From Liquidambar formosana (Eukaryota > Streptophyta > Magnoliopsida > Saxifragales > Altingiaceae): a DNA stretch of 64,000 bases. Location: the NCBI GenBank assembly GCA_039720395.1, contig CM077821.1, forward strand, positions 62,001 through 126,000. Reading direction: 5' to 3'. The translations under genes and the position numbers were made by a program. Under the pieces are notes generated by a model. It had not been told where the DNA came from. It searched no databases and was given only the letters and a program-made list of their open reading frames with translations. Positions 16,290 to 27,445 of this stretch are shown here, piece by piece; the stretch's first letter is position 1; every line of letters starts with the position of its first letter.

Positions 16290-17560
16290 CTACTTTAGGA
16301 TCTCATTGGTATGCGTTCCCTGTAACTAAGAGGTATTTGATGAGTTTGTCCAAACAAGAAATTTTAAGTATTATTTTATTTTACATTTTTTGTTTTTCCA
16401 ACTATTTAGATTTTTGGTTTGATTAATCTCCTAAAATACAGATCCGTGTCAATTAATGTTCAATATAAATTCAATTCATGATTGGCCCAAAAAAAAAGTG
16501 AAAAGTTGATTGTATTGCAGATTTTATTCTAAAAGTTGATTCTATAGCAAATTTTTTCCTAACCTTCGAAGGCTAAGCATAATTGCATACTTAAAACTTG
16601 AAAGAGACTTTGTTTGAATTTCATCTTATATGGGCTAACATAGTTCATTAATCCAGGGTTTGCAAAAAAATCAAATTAGTAAGAACCTCGGACTTTAGTA
16701 CGTAAGAAGTGACCATGTTGAGCCCCTTAAATGGTCATTGATCCCTTTTTGACAAAATCTCAAGATTCACCTATTGCATTTATGTGAACCCAATTGTGCT
16801 AGTTTGTGACTATTATGGAAAATGTTTGAATTTATTTGATATAACAAGAGGGGAATGTATGGCGCTTAGAAATGCGTCATATATGGCATGGTATAAAGAC
16901 TAGACTAGTGTGCAAGTTAAATGAGACTATTAAGTGATTATCTGAGAAGATTAGACAGTATTACCAATGTGATCAGCTATATTTGTCAGTAGGCGAATAA
17001 AGGAGTTGATTTTGTAGTTAATGTAGGTCATTCTAGCAATTTATGGTTCTAAAATATGGGAAAATTGATTTCCAAGGCAATTATGGAATATTTGTATGAG
17101 GAAATGTATAGTGTTAGGGGTGGTGATAGCTGGGACGAAAGATACAATGCCGAAGAAGAGGGTCGACTGACTTGTCAGCTTCCCATTCGTTAGATACAAA
17201 AAATAGCCCTCTCAGGATTTTGCTCATCCATACCAAAAAGACCAAAAACCCACTTTCCTATTTGTCCCAAATACTCAACCGGAAATCACGCTCAAAATCA
17301 AAAAGCAAGAATCACGCTCAACATAAAAAAGATCCAACTATCTTTATTTTGAATATTCAGATAACAACTAGAAAATGAAAAAAAATTCAAAGCAAAAACA
17401 AGATAATATCATCAAATTAACAATCAAGATAAACTCGTTAAACATACCTTGATGCAATCAGGAGCAGAAAAATCAAGATAAAAAAATTAGATACAATCAG
17501 CAGCAAAAAAATCAAGATAAAATATATTTAGGAAAAAAAATTTTGATCCAACCAGTAGGG
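16290..17560. other. Spacer without recognised features
   Basis: No gene, RNA or clear repeat seen. Short open frames have no domain signal. Confidence 0.4.
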
Positions 17561-17564
17561 TGAA

Positions 17565-17695
17565 ATTCTTGAAAAAAAATTACCTAAAAATTATCTAAAT
17601 AATTAGGATAATTATCCTAAAAATTACCTAATAATTAGGATAATTACCCTAAAAATTACCTAAAAAATGACCTAAAAATTATCTTGAAAATCAAT
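17565..17695. repeat. AT-rich minisatellite
   Basis: Variants of 'aaaaattacctaaaaattat' and 'aattaggataattaccct' alternate several times. Confidence 0.75.
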
Positions 17696-17960
17696 TTAAT
17701 TACCCTTTAAAACACAATAAATATCCTGATCCAAAATAATACAAGCAGTAGCACCAAAAAAAAAAAAAAATGGAAGATGAACAGACAAATCCACCGTCGG
17801 ATCCCTCAAAAACAAGGTGAAGCCACTGTAAAAATCACACCATCAAGCTCCTCGAACAGCGGTAGGTTAATTATCTTGAAAATATTATCTTGAAAATCAA
17901 TATAATTACCCTTTAAAACACAATAAATATCCTGATCCAAAATAATACAAGCAGTATCAC

Positions 17961-17998
<38 letters not shown>

Positions 17999-18098
17999 AG
18001 ATGAAGCAGAACCAGACAAATCCACTGTCGGATCCCTAAAAAACAAGGTGAAGCCATGTAAAAATCACACCATCGAGCTCCTCGAACAGCGGTAGGTT
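17680..18098. repeat. Tandem duplication of about 205 bp
   Basis: The first copy (about 17682-17867) and second copy (about 17887-18098) share 'atcttgaaaatcaat..aattaccctttaaaacac', an A run of different length (about 15 and 35), 'gacaaatccac.gtcggatcc' and 'ctcctcgaacagcggtaggt'. The A run makes the copies differ most. Confidence 0.85.
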
Positions 18099-18099
18099 G

Positions 18100-18378
18100 T
18101 GATTGAAGCCACACTACACAAATCGCACCCCAACCTTCATACTCCAAGATCTGGCCAAGCATGAACACAGTAGACAAAAACAGATCTGAAGATGATCGAG
18201 AAAGAGCGGTACAGATCGGCAAGTAGATCCTTGTTGGGTTCCTTGACAAGCAAATCCATGGAGGTCGACGGAGACTAGTTTCCGGCAGAAATGTTTGTCC
18301 GGTGTGGGTCGACAGAGACTTCCGGCAGGAACGTCCCTTATTTGGTGGTTTTTGATAAAAGATAAAGATAAAAGGAAG

Positions 18379-18414
<36 letters not shown>

Positions 18415-18990
18415 AGGGGCGAGAATTCTGGAAGAGAGAATAAATGCCATATTTTATATTTAGAGTAAAGAGGGTATATTGGTCAATTGAACAATTCGTC
18501 CTCCATTCGGTCTAATGGGGTTCGTCCCCTTTAACATTTTCCATAGTGTTAACTGTTATTTATTTATTTATTTAACAAGGGTATCCGAGGCTTTGGCCTC
18601 GAGTAATCCCTTGGACAATCCTCTCCGATATTATCAAGCCCTTTGAATCCTAAAGTAACCCCAAAGGAGATCAATGCTTTCGTGGAGTTTTGAACACTCA
18701 ACTTAGACTTTCTTAAACACTTATGAAGGCTCAACTTGCTACTAAACTAACTCCTTAGGGTTATATATGGTGTTTCATTCCCACAATATACCTGTATATT
18801 CTAGTTTTTAATGTATTTGTTTTTTTTTTTTTTTACCTAAAAACAAATAACAGGAATGATTTAAGATAAAAAAAAGAAAAAAAAAATCCAGTAATTATCA
18901 AATGAAACTATAAACTATGAACTGGAACTCAGCTTAGGTCCACGACCCAGCCCAGCCCATGTAATTCGATTAGAAATGGTAAAACGGTAA
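18100..18990. other. Spacer with a GA microsatellite; no gene supported
   Basis: A (GA)n repeat lies at about 18378-18415. A 214-residue minus-strand open frame covers 17806-18450 but is built largely from simple repeats. The right end must contain the distal promoter of the A20/AN1 gene. Confidence 0.4.
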
Positions 18991-19033
18991 TTAAAAAGTT
19001 TAGTGTGGGCAGGCAGATAAGCATAACCGAGAC

Positions 19034-19039
19034 ACCGAC
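19034..19039 (+). promoter_or_regulatory. DRE/CRT core ACCGAC in the A20/AN1 promoter
   Basis: ACCGAC occurs about 100 bp before the CT-rich leader. It is the core bound by DREB/CBF factors. A six-base core is frequent by chance, so this is only suggestive. Confidence 0.3.
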
Positions 19040-19130
19040 TCGGTGCGAAGCGTTTGTTGGCAGAGAAAAAGCGAGTCTTTAAATCTTAAATAGGGAAAAA
19101 AGGAGACCTCATTCGACCCCAACCCCAACC

Positions 19131-20995
19131 CCCTTCTCTCTCTCTCTCTCTGCAAATATTTCTCTCTACAATTCTCTCTTTTCATCTCGAATTCTCCGAT
19201 TATCATACGATTACCCTTTGCGATTTGGGTAAGATTTCTGATCTTCTATGGCTATTTATCATTTTTTTTTTAATTATAATTTTAACTTTAAATTATGTTT
19301 TATTTTTTTTTTTTTAAATTATTGTTCAATTTGGTTTCTTTTGAATTGAGTCAGGAATTATTTGGTTCGATTTTGTGAGTCAAGATCGGCCAAACCCACC
19401 GTTTTGAACTCGCAATTTTTCTACAATTACAGGTGAGGCGTTTCTTGATATATTGCTCTCTCTAGGTTAGGGTTTCTGTCTTTCTCTCATCCCCCCTCTC
19501 TACATACCCACAAGCATATATGTCTCAACGATTGAATTCACACACACCCATACATGTTCATAAAGCTGATTAGTCTCCCTCCATATATATATATTGATAA
19601 TTGCATTTATGTAGACAAATTTGACCTAGTTGATTAATTTGTTATTTTGGATGACTTATGGGTGAATTATTATTTGGGTGGGTTAGGGAGAATTTTAAAA
19701 TTTGGGGCCTTTAAATTTTTGAAGATAATTCTTATGTTGGGTTGAGAAAACTCGAGCAAAAGTTGCAGGGCTAGTTGGGAAGTTGGGGTTTTTGTGCATG
19801 TTCTGTCATGAACCCATCTGGAATTATGTTGGGATTGGTCGAGGTTATGATTTTTGGGGCATATATTTTGACATGTTAAGTGATTCTTTTTCATACATGT
19901 TTGAATATTATTTGGATATCTTTTAGTGGTTTGATTTTCAGGACTGATTCAGCTTATTTAATATCAGATTATTATTATTATTATTGTGGGTTGGGAAAGC
20001 TTGTAATAGTTAATTCACCATGTGTTTGAGGTGGGAGTTATGAGGAAAATTTGTAGACAATCTGTCTTTTCAGAGCTATTGCTCCACTGAAAAATAGGGA
20101 CTACACTGGATCTGCACTTACCTCTTGACAATATCCATTTACGAGTTTTAAAGGACACAAATTGGGGATTACTTTTATGCCATAAGGTGGTTATGTTTAG
20201 AACATTTGGTATTGATCCAAGTTGCAATCACTCTCTTACTTTTCTTCTAGTCTAGTTACTTGTTTATAGGTATTTGTGTGTCCCCGTGTGCCTACACATA
20301 TAAAGGGTATGTGCTAGCATGTGTTATATTCACAAATTTAAATGCAAATTTACACACACACATGGTTATCAATACCATATAAAGGAAACACTTTCTTTGT
20401 TTTTCCATTTCTTTATTTATTTATTTATTAAATACTATAGTCACCTGTACAATTACTTCATAACGTAGGAAGCACTGACACTCCAAAAAATCTAAAATGC
20501 AATGTCCAACGTGTTGGACACTGACATTTGCCTGAAATGTCATTGTTATAACTCATTATGGATTTTGGAGTTATGGATGTCTTGCTTGTTTATGTAATTA
20601 TGTCATTTTATATCTCCATATCCGTTAATGCTTTCTTGATATGTGGAATAGAACTGTCAAATATGTATATAATTATAGATTGATTGATTATTTTTGTATC
20701 CTTGCTGTGTTGTGTCCAAGTTTTTTAAGGATTTTCCATGTCAGTTTGTTGGTTTCTTGGCATGTGTCGTTGTTGATGCTTCTTATTTCATAACTGAAAA
20801 TTTTAAGAGGGCAAAACAGTAAACTTGTAGAAGGATTATTGCTCCACCCATACCTACATTCTGTTAATCTTGATAATGGCTCACATGCATAGGGTGTGAT
20901 CTTTCTAGTGTATACATATGCATGCGTATATAAATGATTGGCGGGAGTGGGTAGTCGAAATTTTGAAATGATTTTGTTGCAGGAGATTTGAAAAG
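19131..20995 (+). other. 5' leader and leader intron of the A20/AN1 gene
   Basis: A CT-rich leader (19131-19228) ends at GATTTGG/GTAAGA. A good acceptor, TTTTGTTGCAG, ends at 20982, giving a leader intron 19229-20982 of 1754 bp. The second exon has 13 nt before the ATG. A single leader intron is common in plant A20/AN1 genes and often raises expression. A possible alternative acceptor lies near 19431 (TTACAG). Confidence 0.65.
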
Positions 20996-21514
20996 ATGGA
21001 GTCTCATGATGAGACTGGATGCCAAGCTCCTGAAGGCCCCATTCTGTGCATCAACAACTGTGGCTTCTTTGGAAGTGCAGCCACTATGAATATGTGTTCC
21101 AAGTGTCACAAGGACTTAGTCCTAAAGCAGGAGCAGGCTAAACTTGCAGCGTCTTCCATTGGGAGCATTGTGAATGGCAACTCTAGTGGCAGTGGAAAGG
21201 AGCCTGTTGTTGCTGGTATCGTGGATGTACAAGCTGGACCAGTGGAGGTGAAGGTAATTTCAACGGAAGCCGCCTGTGATTCATCCTCGAGCAAGATTTT
21301 GGAGTTGAAGGTCAAAGAGGGTCCAAACAGGTGCACCACTTGTCGGAAGCGTGTCGGTTTAACTGGTTTCAATTGCAGGTGTGGAAATATCTTCTGTGCA
21401 GTTCATCGCTACTCTGACAAACATGACTGTCCCATTGATTATCGGACTGCCGCTCGGGAAGCTATAGCCAAAGCCAACCCTGTTGTCAAAGCAGAAAAGC
21501 TTGATAAAATCTAG
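20996..21514 (+). CDS. A20/AN1 zinc-finger stress-associated protein (SAP)
   Basis: The 172-residue intronless CDS starts at the first ATG after the leader acceptor. The A20 finger is at residues 18-38 (C18-x3-C22-x11-C34-x2-C37). The AN1 finger is near residues 113-147 ([29 protein letters not shown]), with all Cys/His ligands visible. Between them is a variable Ser/Gly/Val linker, and the C terminus [19 protein letters not shown] is typical of the family. Length and order match the plant SAP2/SAP8-type group. Family members are stress-induced, act in ubiquitin-related signalling in cytosol and nucleus, and can show E3 ligase activity. I cannot assign a specific SAP number. Confidence 0.95.
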   Translation: MESHDETGCQAPEGPILCINNCGFFGSAATMNMCSKCHKDLVLKQEQAKLAASSIGSIVNGNSSGSGKEPVVAGIVDVQAGPVEVKVISTEAACDSSSSKILELKVKEGPNRCTTCRKRVGLTGFNCRCGNIFCAVHRYSDKHDCPIDYRTAAREAIAKANPVVKAEKLDKI

Positions 21515-22200
21515 GGCCATGGACTGAAGGTTTATGTAATGAAGTATGATGCTTCTCTTTCCATGCGTCTTTCGTATAAGTTGGCTGCTTGTCTTGTTTG
21601 GTGTCCTTTATTGATACAAATGGTTCAGGGTATGAAAGGAGGACATCATTGCAGTCTAAAGAACTCTATAATCCTTGTTGATTTGCGAGGATTCCTTTGT
21701 TCGCTCCAGTGTGTAAGTCTTTTATATCTGCGGGTGTGATGGACATCTTTGTGGTTACTTTGTAATTTGACCTTCTGCCTTCTGGTTGGTATGCATTTCT
21801 ATCTGGTAGTACATGAAAAAAATGGTGTTTGCAGCGCTTGGTACATCTACGCACTGTTATTTGTTTCTTTATAAGTTGCTCTTATGGTCAGTGTTAGTTT
21901 TATGCTTCACAGGTGTGTGTTTTACTAAAGTGAAGCCATGTCATCAATTATCGATACGTGTTTCATGTTCTTTTATCCCCAATATTTATGCTTTTTTTTT
22001 TCTGTCTTGCAAATTCTTTTTATTTCCTTCCAATCTTCTGTTCATGTTTCCTTTCGTTGTATTTGGTCAGGGGCTTAGTGAATTATGGGCGACTTTATCA
22101 CAATGGTTAGAACCTTCACTTATAGTTCCTTTGGTTGTGCTCTTTTATTTTTTCCTCAATATCTTGTTGGCTTAAAATGTTCTTCTATGATGTCTATTTA
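21515..22200 (+). other. Probable 3' UTR and 3' flank of the SAP gene
   Basis: T-rich transcript-like sequence follows the stop codon. A 120-residue open frame at 21813-22175 is hydrophobic only because the DNA is T-rich. The polyadenylation site could not be placed. Confidence 0.4.
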
Positions 22201-25130
22201 TGAACTCTCCTAGAACTCTGAATTAGTTGTGTACAGTTGCATCATATAGTAATTTCTGACTAATTACAATTTCTAGATAAATTTTTCTTTTTCCAACTTT
22301 ATCTACCATATGTAAGTGCTGCATTTATTCAGTTGTATGGCTGGGCAGTTGAATGAAGCCATGATGACTACTTGAATCCATTACTTTGGTATTTGCTAGT
22401 CATTTTCTAGTTCAAAAGTGGTTTCCATCTTTGAGGCTCTCAGGAAGTGGGGCTGGCTTTTGCATAGTTGCTAAAAGAGGGAAATTATTTCTGGAATTGA
22501 TAATGGGAATGGCCAAGATAAGAGTCAAAATACATCATGGAAAACTGTCAAGAAATCTGTGACAATACTAAGTTGCAGCATTACCGTTTTTTATGCTTTA
22601 CTAGCAATATTTGCATAATATTTGGGCTTTGGATGATGACCAATGATTGATGGGTATGAAGAGGGGGATTTTTGACTCCCTCTCTCTCAAGGATGGATGC
22701 TTCCTATTCATTTCACTTGGTAGGATCCTCTTGGTCAATCCACTAAATCAAAGCTTGAGCATGTGAGGCAAGATGGTTAGGTTTTTGTGTCTTAGCTATG
22801 TATGGAAGAAGATGAGAATAACATGAAAGCATGCTCAATAAATATTTTTTATGTTTATATCAGTTTACTCAAGTTTTATAGGTCTTGGTCCTCTTGGATG
22901 TGAAATTTGGTCCTAGATATTTTGTTTTTTGGATTTTTTTTTTTTCCAGAAAAGGAACTATACTTAATTTAGAAAGCGGTAGGTTGTTTATAAGGTTGCT
23001 TTGGTTAAGCTAAGCTAAGCTCAGTCTGATGTGTTTTTAAATTGCTGATATATGAGTTGAGCCTATGAGTTCTGGTAATGGTTGCAATTGTTGAGTTGCC
23101 TTGAGGACTGAATTTATATCGAGTCCAATTCACATTTCATTTTTTTCGCCTGTCAGCATCATATGCTGCCTGGAAGTCCCAATGCTACACATTTGAAGGA
23201 CTTGATGGATGTTGATTACACGGTCATTGATGTTAATTTGTATCACTTGAGGTTGGACTATTTGATTGGGTTGAAGAAAATTAAATCCTGGAAACCTCAT
23301 GGACACCAAAATGGTGGATCGAGGATTACATTGATTAGGCTTGAGAAATGAATGAAGTGGAGAGGTGCTTTCGGATTATTATGTGATCTCGAACATCAGT
23401 TATTTAAAAAAAAAATTATATATTTAGGGCACTTGTATTTCTAGCTATGCTTTATGGTATAGAATATGGTGCAGTCAAGAAATATGGAATATATATTAAA
23501 TTTTGGCTGATTAGCATCATATTTATAAACAATACCATCTAGCTATTCATGATTGATGGTCTGTGATTCCGTCATATAGATGGTATTATTTGGGGTATAA
23601 AGTATTTATTCGCTTAAGGTTTAATAGTTGAATTATTATTGTAATAAATATAGAGAAAACAATTTCCATAATGAAAAACAATAAGCAGCAAAAGAGAGAA
23701 TAAGAAATGAATGCGCTTGTGAGAAGCTAGGGGTAGAGTCCATTGAGGACAAGATGGGGATGTGTCATCTAAGATCATTTTGTAATGTGCAGTGAACAGC
23801 AGTGAATGCACCAGCAATGAGTTACTTGATTTAATTTGTTCAATAATCACAAGAGTCCATTTATCAACTTCACTTAGAGAAATTAATAAGTAGTTGTGTG
23901 AGAAGTCGATTTGGCACGACTCAATATAACAAGTTTTAGCTACTTCTTGTTAGCTGTATGATTATTTCATTTTTTTTCCCTCAAAATTATTGTTTAGGAC
24001 CATGGCCTCTTATAAAAATTGTAGACTATCTTATCTTTTCTCACCACCTTGACCAACGTTCTTTTTTGCCTTTTTCTTTTTGTCCTTGTACACCTCTAAC
24101 TTGAATCAAATCACTTTTCCTTGTATGGTTTTGTTTGGTCTTCCATTGCCCTACCTTGGGGAATGATGATGGTAGAACATCTGATCTTGGAATGTAACTT
24201 TTAAGCACGTGCTATGATTGGGAAGGTTTGGGGCAATGGTTTCTTTGAGAATATTGCTTCCTAGTCAAAGCTGAAATTGAGTCTTTATTATGTTGAAAAT
24301 CCTGTTTTTTGAGTTATAAATATGTATTCAATTGATGGTTCTTTGTTTTATATTATAATTACTAGAGGTGATGTGGCACAATGTGTGTGTGCATGCACAC
24401 CACCCTAGATATCTCACTATAATGTAGGAGAAAATCATGGATGGTGGGTAGTTTAGTACTTTTTAGGTTCAAATTTCCATGTTATTACCATTGTAACCTT
24501 TTTACTATTTAAGTTATGATGTAATGATTGGGGAATATTTTTGGAATAAAATTGTGGACAGGGTAACATTTCTCTTCTCTTTATATATATAATAGTATAG
24601 ATAATTATAAGGAATTATTTACATTTTATTGCAAGATTAGAAGTATATAGGGTGTATTTGAAAGCTAGTAAAAGAGCAAAAGTGGAAAATTGGGATGAGA
24701 AGGGAAGAGAGGTTTGCATTTTGGCGAAGTGTAGAGGGAACACTTTTTTTTATCTTCTTTGCATGTCCTGTTGTTGGCTTTATAATGTGTGGGTGATTGT
24801 CATGGGATTGGTGGCAGGTGCTTTAATGTATTGCTATTTTTCCTTTGATGGCAATACTGAGCTTGTTACAGGGGACAGCAGGCAGAGGCTTTAACTACTT
24901 GCCTTTTTGACTGTTACAGAACTTGTTACTGGTTATTTTCAGTTTTCAGATTTAGGTGTATGAGATGGTGAGGCCATGGGGGGTTCTTTAAAATTACTGT
25001 GATTTTGCTTTTGCTCTTAAAGAAACTGTCAACTTAAAGCAAAGAAGCAGTGTCATGGCTGCTGGAGAGAGGAGATAAATGGTTTTTTCATCTCCAGTTC
25101 TCTCACATCAATTCTAGTTACTTTGTATTG
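22201..25130. other. Long spacer without recognised genes
   Basis: I see no exon-like sequence. Around 24360-24600 a stretch ending in TA-rich 'tatatatataatagtatag' resembles the edge of common plant non-coding repeats, but no structure supports it. Confidence 0.4.
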
Positions 25131-25134
25131 TGTG

Positions 25135-25254
25135 TTTTGATCAGTCACTGATAAATTGATTCATTCTAGTACTACTGGAAAATTCAAATTTCAGTTTTGA
25201 TCAGTCACTGATAAATTGATTCATTCTAATACTACCGGCAAATTCAAATTTCAG
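25135..25254. repeat. 60-bp tandem duplication
   Basis: Copies 25135-25194 and 25195-25254 both begin TTTTGATCAGTCACTGATAA and differ at only about three positions. Confidence 0.95.
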
Positions 25255-25817
25255 TTGGTCATGTGTGACTTGGAAATACTATTTATGTATGTCCAGGTTG
25301 TGGTGGCGTGGTTGACTTTTTAACTTTCCATTGCTGTTCAATTTGAGTGGGATTTTGTTAGAAGGTGCAATTTTTATGGTAGAAGGTTTCATGTGCTTTC
25401 CTGATTGTGCTAACGCTTGTTCGGCGATAGATTTAATGGTGGGTACAATGGGATGGCTGTGTTTCTGTTTTATACCGCAAATCTAATTGAATATGTGAAC
25501 TATTTATGAGCTGAAATATCCCAAAAATCCCCTCAATGTGGTAAATATGTCATAATCAGAAAGAAATCAAAAAGTGTAAGTTTTGGATCGAATTGTAATT
25601 AGGTTTGAATTAATTTGATTTTTGGCATAAGTCGCTTACTTGATAAGACTATATAGTCCAATAGTTGTTTTCAAAAGTTACGAGTCACAAGAGTTTTAGA
25701 GTTTAATATAACTCTAAATATGTGTATATATTTACATATGCAGATAAAATGGATAGAGTCTCAGAGAAGTATAAAAAGGTTATATAGCCTCAGCATCTCA
25801 TTTTGAAGTTCCTTCAT

Positions 25818-25983
25818 GTTTGGATTTTAGGTGGAATTTATCTTTGAATGGAATTTGTAAAATTCTTATAAGATTTGTAAAATTCTTATATTTTATAAGA
25901 ATTTTACAAATGTACAAATCTTATAAGAATTTTACAAATTCCGTTTCAAAGATATATTTCACCTAAAAATTCCTCATCCAAGC
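25818..25983. mobile_element. Fold-back MITE
   Basis: Inverted arms meet almost without a loop. The left arm starts 'tttggattttaggtggaatt' and the right arm, inverted, starts 'cttggatgaggaatttttag'. The inner arms carry 'ttgtaaaattcttataagat' as long near-perfect complements. No coding capacity. The target duplication is not clear. Confidence 0.75.
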
Positions 25984-26142
25984 ATAGCGAAACAAAAAAT
26001 CAAAAAGAGCGAAATACCCATGTAAGCCAGGGTTGGCAAGTTTGGATAAATCTTGTTCAAAACCATCTCCAAACAATTACAAAGCACCCCAAAACCAGAA
26101 AAGAACCCCAATATTTAATTAAACAATCACCAAGACTGGTGG

Positions 26143-26640
26143 TTTCTTTTTTTTTTTTTTTTTTTTTTTGAAAAAGAGCAAGAACTTCATTCGATAGCAA
26201 GAAAACAGAAAGAAAACAAATACATTGGCCTAGAAGAAAACAAAGAACAACCTACCAACACACCAATCAACCCAAGATAACATGCAAGCACCTAAAGAGA
26301 CCCAGGAAAGTACAGAGTCCTTCTGAAAGAGCCCCAAAGCCTGATCAGTTCACGTCAACACAAGGCTACTCACCTCTGACTACATCGACTAGCCCAAAAT
26401 TTCCCTTCTTCAACTTCAGCTCCAACATTTACTTCCAAGTGGATGTCAAAGTCTCACAATTTTTGCAAACTCGAGAGCTCAGAGAAACCTCCAAGTCCTT
26501 ACTTCGCTTCCGATTTTTATTACCACTGTTTAGCAGCACACGATCCCATGATAATAACCTTGGCCTTTTGATTACGCCTAAGTTGTATGCCCACTTCAAT
26601 AAGTCCTCCAAAATAGCTGCTGCACCCAAAAAATAGCTTA
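26143..26640 (-). mobile_element. Possible LINE 3' end (A tail and trailer)
   Basis: A T run of about 28 at 26143-26170 is followed by sequence which, on the minus strand, reads 'gaatgaagttcttgctcttt' into the A run. That is a common form of plant LINE 3' ends. No reverse transcriptase or RNase H motif was found, so this is weak. Confidence 0.3.
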
Positions 26641-27175
26641 AAAAGGTGCTCTTTTTTTTTTTTTCAAGAAGAAAAAAAACATTCCCCAAAAAAGTTGAGA
26701 GATGTACCATATGATTAGTGAATACAGCAGAAAATATCAAAGCTTAATACGTTGATGGCCAGTGCTGACAGTCCTGTAAATTACCAATCACTTTCTTCTC
26801 TTTCTGATCTCCTCATTAGGATAGTGCAATAGCAAGGTCAATATCTTGATACTCACAATCTGACCAAAAGCATCCTATATTCAAGTCCCCAACAAGATAA
26901 GTTTAGCAAATAGATTAAACTTAAATAATATTACACTCTGGTTCCCAATAAAAAGTAGTGGAAGAAAAGAAATGAAATTGATTTTTTAACTCTTAACTTG
27001 TTGATTATTTAAGACCCAACAAAACAAAAAACTTCTTCCGTGTGTTAATTTTTAAGTCCTATGTCAGACAAGAATGCTCACATACAGTGCAAGTAATCTT
27101 ATCAAAAAAAAAAAACATACTGTGGAAGTATCCTACAACTAGTGGACTTAAGAAATGAAGATAGTCTGTTTACGG

Positions 27176-27312
27176 TTGGTCTTTCAATGCGTGTAGGAAA
27201 GCATACAATGTACAAAAGCAGAAGCTATGGCATTGAGGAAAAGGGTTTTGATGGCAATCAACAAAGACGCTGAGAAATTTAATGAAAGCAAGTGACTACG
27301 AGAAAGTAGTAT
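27176..27312. repeat. Dispersed repeat shared with 60672-60805
   Basis: About 135 bp just beyond the TNL 3' end match 60672-60805 in the same orientation. Shared words include 'aggaaagcatacaatgtac'-like sequence, 'gcagaagctatggcattga' and 'gaaagcaagtgactacgag'. Confidence 0.8.
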
Positions 27313-27445
27313 AAAATTTAGAGTATAAAGAGACTAACCATGTCCCGGTCATTACGGGGATTCTCTGGAAGGAAAGTATTTGTTTTATTTTCTGACTTGA
27401 TGATAATGATGTATCAAGATGATCCAACTTCTGGCTTTTTTATTA

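Noticed and set aside
17806..18450. 214-residue minus-strand open frame
   Set aside because: Built from GA, poly-A and duplicated segments read through in one frame; it gives Leu/Ser and Phe runs and no domain.
21813..22175. 120-residue hydrophobic open frame after the SAP gene
   Set aside because: Hydrophobicity follows from T-rich 3' UTR sequence; there is no start context or family match.
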